Shown: in pieces, positions 26,002 through 34,433 of the stretch
How the letters are laid out: the number at the start of each line of letters is the position of its first letter
Numbering within the stretch: the stretch's first letter is position 1
Assembly (NCBI GenBank): GCA_002683215.1
Contig: NYSY01000100.1
Coordinates: 1-64,000, forward strand
DNA length: 64,000 nt
Direction of reading: 5' to 3'
From: Planctomycetaceae bacterium
GTDB taxonomy: Bacteria; Planctomycetota; Phycisphaerae; Phycisphaerales; SM1A02
Notes under the pieces: generated by a model
Told to the model about the DNA's origin: nothing
Databases searched by the model: none
What the model saw: the letters and a program-made list of their open reading frames with translations, nothing else
Made by a program: the position numbers and the translations under genes

Positions 26002-26136
26002 CCGCCGTAGGGTGGATCGGATCCAATATGGAGATCTGGCGCGAGGGTGCCGGTCGGGGCGTCGAGTTCGACGTCTCCAGATTCCATTTGATTCGGAGTC
26101 GTCCCCGACTCCTCCCATTTCAACGAGGGATATCAC

Positions 26137-26352
26137 ATGAACACCATGCTTCGCTGCACGCTCCTGCTCGCCGCCTCCACCCTCACCGTCGGCCTGCTCG
26201 GCTGTGATGGTGGCGACGAGGTCGTCGAAGTCACGCCTCGCAAGCAGCCCGCCAACCAGGTGAAGATCGACCCCGATGCGATGCCCGGCCAGGACGGCGA
26301 AAGCGGTATGACCAACGTCTCCGGCGAAGCCGCCAAGGACATCGGCAAGTGA
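26137..26352 (+). CDS. Small lipoprotein, 71 residues
   Basis: A short lipoprotein: signal sequence with lipobox LLGC at residues 20-23, then an acidic, glycine-containing mature part of about 48 residues (ending SGEAAKDIGK) with no recognised domain. GAGGGATAT stands before the ATG. It follows the metallophosphoesterase by 135 nt and ends just before a strong terminator. Function unknown. Confidence 0.82.
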   Translation: MNTMLRCTLLLAASTLTVGLLGCDGGDEVVEVTPRKQPANQVKIDPDAMPGQDGESGMTNVSGEAAKDIGK

Positions 26353-26380
26353 TCGACTGATCACCGCGCACGAGCAACGC

Positions 26381-26421
26381 ACGCAGGTCGGAGGCGACGC
26401 CTCCGGCCTGCGTCGCTTTTT
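26381..26421 (+). terminator. Intrinsic terminator after the small lipoprotein
   Basis: ACGCAGG and CCTGCGT enclose a second stem GGAGGC/GCCTCC around a GAC loop, followed by CGC and five T residues (26417-26421). It ends the metallophosphoesterase-lipoprotein region just before the converging aminotransferase gene. Confidence 0.9.
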
Positions 26422-26440
26422 GCGGCGGACTTCCTCGTAC

Positions 26441-27616
26441 TCAGCCGCCCCGAAGCAGATCGACGAGGATGGCGAGTCCCTCCCGAAGCACATTCTCGTC
26501 GACGGCGAAGCTCAGCCGTACGTGGGTGTCCCGGCCCGAGAAGACTCCGCCGGGAACGAGCAGCACCCGACGCTCGACCGCACGCTCCATGAATTCGGTG
26601 GCGGTCATGCCCAACGCCGGCGGAACTTCGAAGAACGCGTAGAACGCACCACCCGGTCGCACCACGTCCACGTGGGGGGAGAGCGCTTCCATCACCAATT
26701 GGCAACGTTCCGCATAACGGGCAACCTGCGCCGTGTTGTCGATGTCGAACGCCTCGATCACGCCCCACTGCAGGGGACTGGGGGCGCAGACGTAGGTGAA
26801 CTGCTGCAGCTTCCGCATCTGCTCGACGAGCCAGGTCGGCCCCGCGGCGTAGCCGAGCCGCCAGCCCGTGCAGCCGTAGGTCTTGCCGAAGCCTCGAATC
26901 ACCAGTGCCTGATGATCGAACCGGGCCGGCGACGGACAGGTCCCGTCCGGTCGCATCGAATCGGCGAACACGAATTCGTCGTAGATCTCGTCCGTCACCA
27001 ACTGGACCCCGCGGTCTCGACAGAGCGCGGCGAGATCACGCATCTCGTCGTCCGTGAGCACGACGCCGGATGGATTTCCAGGACTGTTGACCAGAACGAA
27101 TTTCGTTCGATCCGAGATCAACGGTTCGACGCGGGCGGCCGTCATCCGGAAATCGGGGTAGGTGTCGCACGCCACCATCGTGGCGCCGGTCAGATGCCCG
27201 AGCTGCGGATAGAGCACGAACCAGGGGTCCGGCATGATCGCTTCGTCGCCCTCGTCGAGCAGCGCCAGGCTCGCGAGGAGAAGCCCCCCGCTCGTGCCAC
27301 TGGTGACGACCGTCGAATACCCGTCGCCATCCCGGGACCATCCGAGATCATGCGCGAGATGGCGTCGGATGGACTCATGCAGGGCGGGGATGCCCTGGGT
27401 CACCGTGTAGCCGTTTCGATCCTCCTGGATGGCGTCGATCGCCGCCGACTTCATGGCGTCGGGAACCGGGAAGTCGGGCTGGCCGATCGAAAGATTGATC
27501 GGGTTTTCGAGCGTCGCCCCGAGTTCGAACGCACGGCGGATGCCGGAGGCGTCCATCGCGAGCGTGCGGCGGCTGAGGCGGGAAGTGGGATCGACGACGG
27601 GATCGTGGTTTGACAA
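26441..27616 (-). CDS. Pyridoxal-phosphate aminotransferase, class I/II
   Basis: A 391-residue fold-type I aminotransferase. Landmarks: SIGQPDFPVP near the N-terminus, NGYTVTQGIPALHESIRRHL, NSPGNPSGVV, DEIYDEFVF, the PLP lysine in GFGKTYGCTGWRLGY near residue 245, and the substrate-binding arginine in HVRLSFA. The best relatives are aspartate/aromatic-type enzymes; exact substrate unclear. I place the start at TTG 27616: GGAAG is 7 nt upstream and the conserved SRLSRR segment follows. The in-frame ATG at 27673 lies in the loop of an upstream terminator hairpin and is unlikely to be used. Confidence 0.87.
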   Translation of the reverse strand: MSNHDPVVDPTSRLSRRTLAMDASGIRRAFELGATLENPINLSIGQPDFPVPDAMKSAAIDAIQEDRNGYTVTQGIPALHESIRRHLAHDLGWSRDGDGYSTVVTSGTSGGLLLASLALLDEGDEAIMPDPWFVLYPQLGHLTGATMVACDTYPDFRMTAARVEPLISDRTKFVLVNSPGNPSGVVLTDDEMRDLAALCRDRGVQLVTDEIYDEFVFADSMRPDGTCPSPARFDHQALVIRGFGKTYGCTGWRLGYAAGPTWLVEQMRKLQQFTYVCAPSPLQWGVIEAFDIDNTAQVARYAERCQLVMEALSPHVDVVRPGGAFYAFFEVPPALGMTATEFMERAVERRVLLVPGGVFSGRDTHVRLSFAVDENVLREGLAILVDLLRGG

Positions 27617-27659
27617 GATCGGGCTTCCATCCGGCGGAATCGTCCGCTCGGTCGATGAA

Positions 27660-27688
27660 GAACCCCGCGGCATGCCACCGCGGGGTTC
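27660..27688 (-). terminator. Terminator hairpin of the small basic protein gene
   Basis: GAACCCCGCGG (27660-27670) and CCGCGGGGTTC (27678-27688) form an 11-bp perfect stem around CATGCCA. On the minus strand it follows the small basic protein gene by 58 nt and runs into CTTCATCG, so the T-tract is poor. Its loop contains the spurious ATG at 27673. Confidence 0.65.
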
Positions 27689-27745
27689 GAATGATCGAAT
27701 TCAGGACCGACGAGTGACCGTGGCGGCGCCCGGCCGCGAAGCGAC

Positions 27746-27970
27746 TCAGTCGTCGCTGCTCTCGCTCGCCGCATCCGGCCCCTTGGCCGGCTTCTTCTTG
27801 GCGGCGGCCACCTTGATGCTCCGAACCTTCGGGATGCCGAGCGGGGAGCTCTCACCTTGGACGAACTTGTTCTTGCCCTGCAGCTTCTCGATCCGCTCGG
27901 CGCGGGTCAGGACGTTTCGATGCTGGTTGAGGGCACCCGACTTGGTCTTGAGGCTGCTGTGAAGGCTCAT
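27746..27970 (-). CDS. PVC-group small basic protein
   Basis: A 74-residue protein beginning SLHSSLKTKSG, with NVLTRAERIEKLQ in the middle and GIPKVRSIKVAAAKKKPAK near the end. This pattern matches the 'small basic protein' family shared by Planctomycetes, Verrucomicrobia and Chlamydiae, thought from its composition to be associated with the ribosome or RNA; no function has been shown as far as I know. The tail SDAASESSDD-like acidic end is lineage-specific. It is followed by a hairpin terminator. Confidence 0.85.
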   Translation of the reverse strand: MSLHSSLKTKSGALNQHRNVLTRAERIEKLQGKNKFVQGESSPLGIPKVRSIKVAAAKKKPAKGPDAASESSDD

Positions 27971-28013
27971 GGTTCGTCTCGAGGCTGGGACCGAGGTGGT
28001 CGGTGGACTTTGT

Positions 28014-28679
28014 TCAGCCGGCCGGAGGCCGGAACGTTTCGGGGTACAGACTGTCGAAATTGTCGCTGGTGCGACCCGAGGCCTTCCCGAACTCCCGGCC
28101 GATCCGCTTGAGGTCGTTCATCAAAGACTCGACTGCGGGCGTCGACCGTTCCCCCGGGCGAAAACCCGGAAGGACGATGACTTTGGGAAGTCCTCCAGTG
28201 TCGCTCTTGACGACGATCGCGTCAAGGCCCCGCCCCCGGATGAAGCCGGCGACCTCCTCCGCTCGATCCTGCCGCGGCCGCATCACGACCCAGTAGTTCA
28301 TTCCCGGAATTCGCGGATCAGCAGCGCCGACCGACCCTTGGGGTGCCCTCGGAGGGGATGAAACGGGCTCTCGGACCCGTCCGGCCTCCTGGGCCGCCTC
28401 GAATCGAGCGGCATCGGCGGTGGCTGCGGACGCCTCCGCGGCGATTTCGCCTCGACTGAAGCCCAGCAGATAGGCGCCGATCATCAATCCAGCGACGAGC
28501 ACGACGCCCACCCAAGCGAACCCGACCGGCAGCCGGATCGATCGACCCGGGGTCAGCAACGTGGCGGCGGCGGGTCGCTCCGATTCAGGATTCCGGGTCC
28601 GGCGGCCGGGCGTCACCCGCGGCGTGGCCGGAGACTGGGACATGGCTTCGTAGAGGGTCGGCCCGCTTCGCTTCATCAT
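28014..28679 (-). CDS. Membrane-anchored protein with SPOR-like C-terminal domain
   Basis: A 221-residue protein: basic cytoplasmic N-terminus of about 50 residues, one transmembrane helix (FAWVGVVLVAGLMIGAYLLG), a short linker and a C-terminal region (about 125-195, NYWVVMRPRQDRAEEVAGFI onward) whose beta-alpha-beta pattern resembles SPOR domains that bind denuded peptidoglycan. The similarity is by pattern only. It begins 7 nt after acpS ends, so the two are co-transcribed. Confidence 0.65.
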   Translation of the reverse strand: MMKRSGPTLYEAMSQSPATPRVTPGRRTRNPESERPAAATLLTPGRSIRLPVGFAWVGVVLVAGLMIGAYLLGFSRGEIAAEASAATADAARFEAAQEAGRVREPVSSPPRAPQGSVGAADPRIPGMNYWVVMRPRQDRAEEVAGFIRGRGLDAIVVKSDTGGLPKVIVLPGFRPGERSTPAVESLMNDLKRIGREFGKASGRTSDNFDSLYPETFRPPAG

Positions 28680-28686
28680 GAGTGGG

Positions 28687-29085
28687 TCATCCCTGCGGCT
28701 CGTCGCCGACCGCGATGACGCTGGCGATCGCGAGCTCGGCGGTGTGCGAGATCGAAATCCGCCAGGATGTGATCCCCAGCGTCGCCGCGAAATCGGCGGC
28801 TTCGCCGGTCAGAACGATCGACGGCGCTCCGAGGTCGTTGCGAACCACATCCATGTCCGTCCAGGAGATCCCCTCGCGAAGGCCGGTGCCGAACGCCTTG
28901 AGAATCGCCTCCTTCGCCGCGAATCGGGCCGCGTATCGTTCCGCCCGCACCCGGGGTGCCGACTCCGCATAGGCCTGTTCCCCGGCGGTGAAACAACGAT
29001 CGAGGAACGTAGGACCATGATCGGCCCGCATCCGTTCGATGCGGTCGATTTCCACGAGGTCGATACCGTGCCCGATGATGCTCAT
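28687..29085 (-). CDS. acpS: Holo-[acyl-carrier-protein] synthase
   Basis: A 132-residue phosphopantetheinyl transferase that activates ACP for fatty-acid synthesis. GHGIDLVEIDRIERM carries the magnesium-binding aspartate and FAAKEAILKAFGTGL the CoA-binding glutamate and lysine; ISISHT is the third motif. ATG 29085 matches the family N-terminus. A longer reading to 29217 adds Arg-rich sequence with no support. The gene is divergent from moaB and followed at once by the SPOR-like gene. Confidence 0.94.
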   Translation of the reverse strand: MSIIGHGIDLVEIDRIERMRADHGPTFLDRCFTAGEQAYAESAPRVRAERYAARFAAKEAILKAFGTGLREGISWTDMDVVRNDLGAPSIVLTGEAADFAATLGITSWRISISHTAELAIASVIAVGDEPQG

Positions 29086-29199
29086 GTGTCGAGCGCACGC
29101 TACCTTGGAGCTCGATCGTCTGCACGCCCGAGATCCCCCTGCGACCCCGTCGACCGAACATCTCGTGCCCTCATCCCCTTTTCCGTGGATCAGATCCCG

Positions 29200-29733
29200 A
29201 TGAGCGTTGAAAGCCACGAATCAGCCGCGAATCGCCGCGCCGAATCCGACCCGCCGCGACTTCACGCACTCACCGTGAGCGACACTCGGACCCGGTCGAC
29301 GGATCGCGGTGGAGACCGACTCGAGGCACTCCTGCGGGCGGACGGGCTCGCCGTGGTCCACCGCGACCTCGTCCCCGACGATCCCGATCGGGTCCGGTCC
29401 GCGATCAAGGCGGCCCTCGCCGACCCGAAGATCGATGCGATCGCCATCACCGGCGGAACCGGCATCGCACCCCGCGATGGAACCGTTGAAGTCGTTCGCG
29501 ATCTGCTCGACGTCGAGCTCGACGGCTACGGCGAGCGGTTTCGCGCGCTGAGCGTCGAAGCGATCGGGGTGGCCGGTCTGCTGAGCCGGGCGACCGCCGG
29601 CGTGGTGCGCCGCGATGCCGGTGGCGGACTGCTCGTCTTCTCGATGCCGGGTTCCGTGCACGCGGTCGAGACCGCCACGAGCGAACTCGTGATCCCGCTC
29701 CTGCGGCACGCGATCCACGAAGTCCGGCGTTGA
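29200..29733 (+). CDS. moaB: Molybdenum cofactor biosynthesis protein MoaB/MogA
   Basis: A 177-residue molybdopterin adenylyltransferase-type protein. LTVSDTRTRSTDRGGDRL, the TGGTGIAPRDGTVE substrate-binding loop and MPGSVHAVE are the family motifs. It activates molybdopterin with AMP before metal insertion in MogA homologues; MoaB in some bacteria is dispensable, and the two cannot be separated by motif alone. moaE lies 880 nt downstream on the same strand, supporting a cofactor role. Confidence 0.9.
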   Translation: MSVESHESAANRRAESDPPRLHALTVSDTRTRSTDRGGDRLEALLRADGLAVVHRDLVPDDPDRVRSAIKAALADPKIDAIAITGGTGIAPRDGTVEVVRDLLDVELDGYGERFRALSVEAIGVAGLLSRATAGVVRRDAGGGLLVFSMPGSVHAVETATSELVIPLLRHAIHEVRR

Positions 29734-29748
29734 ACGCACCGAATCGAT

Positions 29749-30576
29749 TCAGACGGCCGAAAGCGTCGCGAGCGTTCGGCTGACGCCGAGGACGGGATCA
29801 GGCCATCGGCGGGCATCGATCACCGGCATCCCCTCGAATCCGCCGGTCCGCGCGGTCACGACGAGGCCGACGCCGTCGATGCGGCCATCCGGATCGCCGA
29901 CCGGGATCCGCATGCCGTCACGGGAAAGGTCCGCGAGCCGAAGCGCCGACACCCCGCGAGCCGCGGCGTCGATGCAATCGAGTCCGCCGACCAACCAGGC
30001 CGGCGGATCGATGCCGATCCCGAGACCGTCGATCGCCCGGGACCGCGCCGGATTCGAGGGCTGCACGGACGTCTCCACCGGATCGGGAAGGAGCAGGCCG
30101 CCGGGTTCTGGTCCGGCTTTCAACGTGCGCACGCTGCGACCACGAGGCGGCACGCCGTGATCGACGATCCGGACCCCGAGTCTGGATGCGCGGGCGAGCA
30201 TCGCCTCGATCGCGGATTCCCCACCTTCCTCCGGAAGCCGCATGGAAACCGGAACCCGGCCGAGATCGTGCGCCAGCTCGACCGCCTCGAGGGTCGCCGA
30301 CACCGCGGCGTCGACCCGCTCCGGATCGAGCAGCGTGGCCGGATCCAGCCAGGCATCGACGCCCACCACCTCGAGTTCGAGACGCCGCACCGCGACGACG
30401 AGATCACGCCGTCCGGATCCGTCCAGTTCCCGGGGGCGGGTACCCGTCTGGCCGGCGGAGATCTGCACGCCCGGAACGCTCAAACCGGCGACCACCCGGA
30501 GACCGGCGCGGGGATCCGCGGCGAGTGGTGCGAGGGTCAGTCCCAATCTGGCGCGGGAATCGTCGGTACCGGACAT
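29749..30576 (-). CDS. TIM-barrel protein resembling sugar-phosphate isomerases
   Basis: A 275-residue protein with the rhythm of an AP-endonuclease-2/sugar-phosphate isomerase barrel: LGLTLAPLAADPRAGLRVVA, then LELEVVGVDAWLDP and a substrate-side ERVDAAVSATLEAVELAHDLG helix. Metal ligands of the family (His, Glu, Asp sets) are not obvious, so it may be catalytically altered. ATG 30576 has TATCGT exactly 6 nt upstream. It sits between moaB and moaE on the opposite strand; a role in cofactor synthesis is not indicated. Confidence 0.6.
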   Translation of the reverse strand: MSGTDDSRARLGLTLAPLAADPRAGLRVVAGLSVPGVQISAGQTGTRPRELDGSGRRDLVVAVRRLELEVVGVDAWLDPATLLDPERVDAAVSATLEAVELAHDLGRVPVSMRLPEEGGESAIEAMLARASRLGVRIVDHGVPPRGRSVRTLKAGPEPGGLLLPDPVETSVQPSNPARSRAIDGLGIGIDPPAWLVGGLDCIDAAARGVSALRLADLSRDGMRIPVGDPDGRIDGVGLVVTARTGGFEGMPVIDARRWPDPVLGVSRTLATLSAV

Positions 30577-30582
30577 CTCCCC

Positions 30583-30609
30583 ACGATATCGCGGTGGGTC
30601 GTCTAGGAT
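30583..30609. promoter_or_regulatory. Back-to-back leaderless-type promoters around moaE
   Basis: TATCGT (minus strand, 30583-30588) ends 6 nt before ATG 30576, and TAGGAT (plus strand, 30604-30609) ends 6 nt before ATG 30616. The divergent genes are only 39 nt apart, so their -35 regions must overlap the opposite promoter or gene, and simultaneous occupancy by two polymerases seems impossible. Confidence 0.55.
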
Positions 30610-30615
30610 TCCGGA

Positions 30616-31125
30616 ATGAACGGATCCGCTCCCGATTCCGAGCCTTCGCGACCGCAGGACCGCATCGACGTCGCCATCGAACCCGGCGGTCTCGTCCCGA
30701 GCGATCCCGCGACCTTTCAGCGGGAAGAGGAGGCGATCGGCGGGGAATGCGTGTTCCGTGGGCGGACCCGACCGGAGCTCCATCCCGAACACGGCGCCCT
30801 TCTCGCACTCGACTACGAGTCGCACCCCACCCTGGCACTCCAGAGTCTTCGCACCATCGCCACGGACGTCGTGACGACCTTCGGTCTGACCGCGTTGTCG
30901 ATCCGCCACGCCTCGGGACCGGTGGCGATCGGCGAGACCAGCGTCGAAATCGTCGCGATCGCGGGTCATCGGGACGCGGCGTTCGGGGGATGCCGCGAGG
31001 CGATCGATCGATTGAAGCGCGAGACTCCGATCTGGAAACGGGAACGCTGGACCGAGACCACGACCTGGTCCGACGCCGCCACGCCGATCGAATCCCCCGG
31101 CCACGAGCATGGAGAAAACCCTTGA
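30616..31125 (+). CDS. moaE: Molybdopterin synthase catalytic subunit
   Basis: A 169-residue MoaE, which with MoaD converts precursor Z (cyclic pyranopterin monophosphate) to molybdopterin. The ALSIRHASGPVAIGETSVEI strand, HRDAAFGGCREAID and the C-terminal LKRETPIWKRE with its active-site lysine are characteristic. No moaD is seen in the window. Its stop overlaps the TTG start of the membrane protein behind it. Confidence 0.92.
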   Translation: MNGSAPDSEPSRPQDRIDVAIEPGGLVPSDPATFQREEEAIGGECVFRGRTRPELHPEHGALLALDYESHPTLALQSLRTIATDVVTTFGLTALSIRHASGPVAIGETSVEIVAIAGHRDAAFGGCREAIDRLKRETPIWKRERWTETTTWSDAATPIESPGHEHGENP

Positions 31126-31712
31126 AGCCACCCGGAATGATGATGACGCTCGCGACCGTGATCTGGTGGCTGACGCTGGTCGCCTGGATGGCGGCGATCG
31201 TCGCGCCGGCCGCCACCGCCATGAGCGCCTTCACCAACCTCATCGCGATGGAGGTCACGACGGACCAGATCGAACCGTTCTTCGGAGACGACACCGAAGG
31301 TGCAGGTCGCTTCATCGCCGGCTACGTCACCCATCCGGTCTTCCAGATGTCCGCCCGGGTGCAACTGGGCTGTGCGGTGATCGGGGTCGCGCTCCTCGCC
31401 CTGCGTCGAGGAGCCCCGGTCGGGCGTCCGAAGTCGTTCGCCCGACGATCCGCCACCACCACGATGCTCCTGTCCACCGCCGCCCTGTCGTGGTATCTCT
31501 TCGGCATCCTGCCCTCGGTCGAATCGAGCCTCGAAAGCTGGCGTGCGGCGGTCCTGGAAGGCGACCGGGACGCGGCGACCGCGGCCTATGCCGCCTTCGA
31601 TCCCGCACACCGGTCCGCGGAACGCGGCATGTCCCTGATCGTCGGGGCCGTCCTGCTCACCATCGTGACGAGCGGGGTGGGTTCCACGCCGCCCCGAAAG
31701 GTTTCGAGATGA
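31122..31712 (+). CDS. Integral membrane protein, four helices
   Basis: A 196-residue membrane protein with four hydrophobic segments: LATVIWWLTLVAWMAAIVAP, a second near LGCAVIGVALLAL, a third at TTMLLSTAALSWYLFGILP and a last at MSLIVGAVLLTIVTSG. The layout resembles DUF4149-type proteins but I cannot assign it. The start is TTG 31122 (GGAGAA 5 nt upstream, TTGA overlap with moaE) or one of three consecutive ATGs from 31137. It overlaps nth by 4 nt. Confidence 0.7.
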   Translation: MKPPGMMMTLATVIWWLTLVAWMAAIVAPAATAMSAFTNLIAMEVTTDQIEPFFGDDTEGAGRFIAGYVTHPVFQMSARVQLGCAVIGVALLALRRGAPVGRPKSFARRSATTTMLLSTAALSWYLFGILPSVESSLESWRAAVLEGDRDAATAAYAAFDPAHRSAERGMSLIVGAVLLTIVTSGVGSTPPRKVSR

Positions 31713-32413
31713 GAACACCTCCACCGGTCGGCGGCCCACGGGGCAAGTCCGGCTTCGATCTGCCGGAACGCGGCGAAGCGGACGTCCGCCGCGCCTCCCG
31801 GATCCTCGCCGCCCTGCGGAAGCGATATCCCGACGCCCACTGCGAACTCGACGCGACCACGCCGCACGAGCTCCTGGTCGCCACGATCCTCAGCGCGCAG
31901 GCGACCGACGTCGGCGTCAACAAGGCCACCCCGGGACTCTTCGCCGCCTTCCCGACCCCGGCGGACTTCGCCGCGGCCTCACCCGAGAAGATCGCCCCCC
32001 ACCTCCGCACCCTGAACTTCTGGCGCAACAAGTCCAAGAGCGTCCACGGCGCGATGACCATGCTGATGGAGCGGCACGGCGGCGCCGTACCCGACGACAT
32101 GGAATCGCTGCTCGCGCTCCCCGGTGTCGCGCGAAAGACCGCGAACGTCGTGCTCGGCAATGCCTTCGCCATCAACGTCGGCGTCGTCGTCGACACGCAC
32201 GTGGGGCGCATCTCGCAGCGATTCGACTTGACGACGGAGACCGATCCCAAGCGGATCGAACCACACCTGATGGCGCTCTTCCCGCGGCCCTCCTGGTGCC
32301 TGCTCAGCCACCTCTTCATCTTCCACGGAAGAAAGGTGTGCAAGGCCCGCGGCGGCAGTTGTGCCGACGACGCGATCTGCCGTCGCTACTGCGCGAACGC
32401 CGTCGCCGACTGA
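31709..32413 (+). CDS. nth: Endonuclease III
   Basis: A 234-residue DNA glycosylase/AP lyase removing oxidised pyrimidines. The helix-hairpin-helix ALPGVARKTANVVLGNAF carries the catalytic Lys143, and VVVDTHVGRIS holds Asp162. Four cysteines close the protein at 211, 218, 224 and 228, spaced C-x6-C-x5-C-x3-C rather than the usual C-x6-C-x2-C-x5-C of the [4Fe-4S] loop. All four ligands could still bind a cluster, but the loop must be rearranged. ATGA overlap with the membrane-protein gene. Confidence 0.93.
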   Translation: MRTPPPVGGPRGKSGFDLPERGEADVRRASRILAALRKRYPDAHCELDATTPHELLVATILSAQATDVGVNKATPGLFAAFPTPADFAAASPEKIAPHLRTLNFWRNKSKSVHGAMTMLMERHGGAVPDDMESLLALPGVARKTANVVLGNAFAINVGVVVDTHVGRISQRFDLTTETDPKRIEPHLMALFPRPSWCLLSHLFIFHGRKVCKARGGSCADDAICRRYCANAVAD

Positions 32414-32423
32414 CCGGCCCGGA

Positions 32424-34031
32424 TCAGGGCTTCGACGGCTGGGGGAGGCCGCCCGCCTCGCGCATCGATTCCTCGGCCTCCTCCGCCTCCTCGGGTCGGA
32501 CCCGCTGGACCAGGGCCGAGTCGGCCTCGGGATCCGGAACCGCCTCCGCGGTGCCGATTCCCCCGAACGCACTCACGTAGGCGACCTCGTTGCCCACCCG
32601 CGGACGAAACAGCCAGGCGACGGGCCCCTCCATCAGGATGGATCCGGTCGGACGGACTGCCGCATCTCGATACTCGAAGACGTCGACGCCTTCGTCGTGC
32701 CCGACCCAGACCCGTTCGTCCGCGGTCTCGAGGGTGTAGATGCGCCCTTCGTTGGGCGGCGACCATTGAAAATCGGAACCTTCGAGCGGCGTGATCGAAA
32801 GCGACTTCCGATCGTCACCGATCGCCGCCTCACCCCAGCTCAGCGTCACCCTCCTCGACCCCGCGGTGTTGCTCTGGAGATCCTTGTCCGAGAGTTCCAT
32901 CCGGCCCCCGATGCGATAGAGCCAGTTGCCCTCCTCGCTTCCCGCCAGCACCCGGCGGCCGTCGGTGATCGCCTGGACCACTCGACCGGGGGTTCGTTCC
33001 ACGGCGAGGAACTCGTCGGCGGCGCCACCCGAGTCGGCCTTGTACCGGTAGATGGCACGACCGAAGGTTCCGGCGACCGCGTAGTAGTTCGGCCGAAGCA
33101 GTCCGATGTCCCGCGCCCCCTTCACCGGGATGAACTGCGGCTCGACCATCCGCCCGGCGTCGTCGATCCGCCACGTGATCAACTCGTCCTCGCAGACCGC
33201 CCAAAGCCGATCGCCCACGATCCGTGCCATCCAGACCGTGTCGCCGAAGGTCTCCGAATCGAGCTGCCTGAAGTCCGGTCCCATCAGACCCACGGTGTTC
33301 GCGGCCGCCCCGCGAAGCACGAAGACCATGACCTGCTTGCCGAGCCGCGCGGACAATGCGGGCGGCACCGAGCGAAGATCCGAGGCCGCCCCGAGGTACC
33401 GACCATCTTCGACCGCGAGCACCTGCCGCCGATTGGTGATCACCGGGCCCGCCGGCATCTCGACCACGTGTCCGAACGAGGGTGGATCCGCGAGGTTCCC
33501 CAGTCGGACGACCCCGGGCTCGTCCAATCGGGCGAGTCCCTCCCGGCCGGAGACCCAGACCGTGCCCCCCGCGGCGGAGAGGTGGATCGGTCGAACGCCG
33601 AGATCGGCGCGGGTCCACGTCCGATCCTCCGTGGGCCGGCGTGCATTCGAAAGATCGAACCGGACGACGCGATCGTTGGCGTAGGCCACGTACAGCGCAC
33701 CGTCCGCGGCGAGCACCATGTCGCTGATCGACGGGATCGTGCCGAACGGACCGAGCTCGATCGTGCTGATCCGAAGGCCGTCCTCGGCGTCGATGATCTC
33801 GATCACCGGACCGAAGGACTGGTACCACTGCTCACCGTTGATGACGGTGACCCGCCGGGTTCCACCGTGGTGATCCTGGACCTCGAGGACTCGCGGACGA
33901 AGATCGATCGTCTGACGGGCGGAATATCCATCGTCACAACCGGCGAGGGCCAGACAGGAGGCGATCACGAGCGAGACCATGGCCGAAGCGGAGGGTCGCT
34001 GCCTGACATGGGGGTCGGTGGATGCGGTCAT
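32424..34031 (-). CDS. Lipoprotein with beta-propeller-like repeats
   Basis: A 535-residue predicted lipoprotein (lipobox LAGC in VIASCLALAGC). The mature part is built of recurring WD/YVTN-like blades: GALYVAYANDRVVRFDL, GGTVWVSGREGLARLDE, GDRLWAVCEDELITWRI, DERVWVGHDEGVDVFEY. This suggests a propeller used for binding, not a known enzyme. The tail is Glu-rich. ATG 34031 is preceded by TACGCT with a 6-nt spacer. It converges on nth with a 10-nt gap. Confidence 0.75.
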   Translation of the reverse strand: MTASTDPHVRQRPSASAMVSLVIASCLALAGCDDGYSARQTIDLRPRVLEVQDHHGGTRRVTVINGEQWYQSFGPVIEIIDAEDGLRISTIELGPFGTIPSISDMVLAADGALYVAYANDRVVRFDLSNARRPTEDRTWTRADLGVRPIHLSAAGGTVWVSGREGLARLDEPGVVRLGNLADPPSFGHVVEMPAGPVITNRRQVLAVEDGRYLGAASDLRSVPPALSARLGKQVMVFVLRGAAANTVGLMGPDFRQLDSETFGDTVWMARIVGDRLWAVCEDELITWRIDDAGRMVEPQFIPVKGARDIGLLRPNYYAVAGTFGRAIYRYKADSGGAADEFLAVERTPGRVVQAITDGRRVLAGSEEGNWLYRIGGRMELSDKDLQSNTAGSRRVTLSWGEAAIGDDRKSLSITPLEGSDFQWSPPNEGRIYTLETADERVWVGHDEGVDVFEYRDAAVRPTGSILMEGPVAWLFRPRVGNEVAYVSAFGGIGTAEAVPDPEADSALVQRVRPEEAEEAEESMREAGGLPQPSKP

Positions 34032-34037
34032 GTCCGG

Positions 34038-34106
34038 AGCGTAGCCGTTTCCAGCTCGAAGGACGACCCGAAGCCACTTGTCCTCGGCGACGATCCGACG
34101 GACAAT
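34038..34106. promoter_or_regulatory. Back-to-back leaderless-type promoters, lipoprotein and TPR gene
   Basis: TACGCT (minus strand, 34038-34043) ends 6 nt before ATG 34031. GACAAT (plus strand, 34101-34106) ends 6 nt before ATG 34113. GACAAT has a weaker first base but the same spacing, and the same hexamer precedes cutC. Confidence 0.5.
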
Positions 34107-34112
34107 CACGCC

Positions 34113-34433
34113 ATGCCCGAATCCGACCGACTCAACCGCCTGCTCAAGATGCTGGACGCTGAACCCGGCGATGCCTTCTGCCTCTACGGCATCGCGCAGG
34201 AGCACGCCAAGGCCGGCGAACACGATGTGGCCCTCGGTTGGTACGACCGGGCGATCACCGCGGATCCCGACGACGGCTATCTGCATTTCCACAAGGCACG
34301 CTCCCTCGAGTCCCTTGATCGCATGGAGGAGGCGTTGAAGACGGTGGACGCGGGGCTCGAAGCGGCGCGACGAGGCGGCGATGCACACGCACAGTCGGAA
34401 CTCGAAGCCCTTCGAATGGAACTCGACGGATGA
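34113..34433 (+). CDS. Small TPR protein
   Basis: A 106-residue cytoplasmic protein consisting of about two and a half tetratricopeptide repeats: FCLYGIAQEHAKAGEHDVAL with YDRAITADPDDGYLHFHKAR, then SLDRMEEALKTVDAGLEAAR. Probably a protein-binding adaptor. It starts the unit TPR-recX-lipoprotein-rhodanese, with a 4-nt overlap to recX. Confidence 0.82.
   Translation: MPESDRLNRLLKMLDAEPGDAFCLYGIAQEHAKAGEHDVALGWYDRAITADPDDGYLHFHKARSLESLDRMEEALKTVDAGLEAARRGGDAHAQSELEALRMELDG

Noticed and set aside
23806-26493. An 895-codon open frame on the minus strand
   Set aside because: It is antisense to the metallophosphoesterase, whose motifs are clear, and crosses a strong terminator.
27616-27673. ATG 27673 as the aminotransferase start
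   Set aside because: It lies in the loop of an 11-bp hairpin that follows the small basic protein gene; TTG 27616 has a ribosome binding site.
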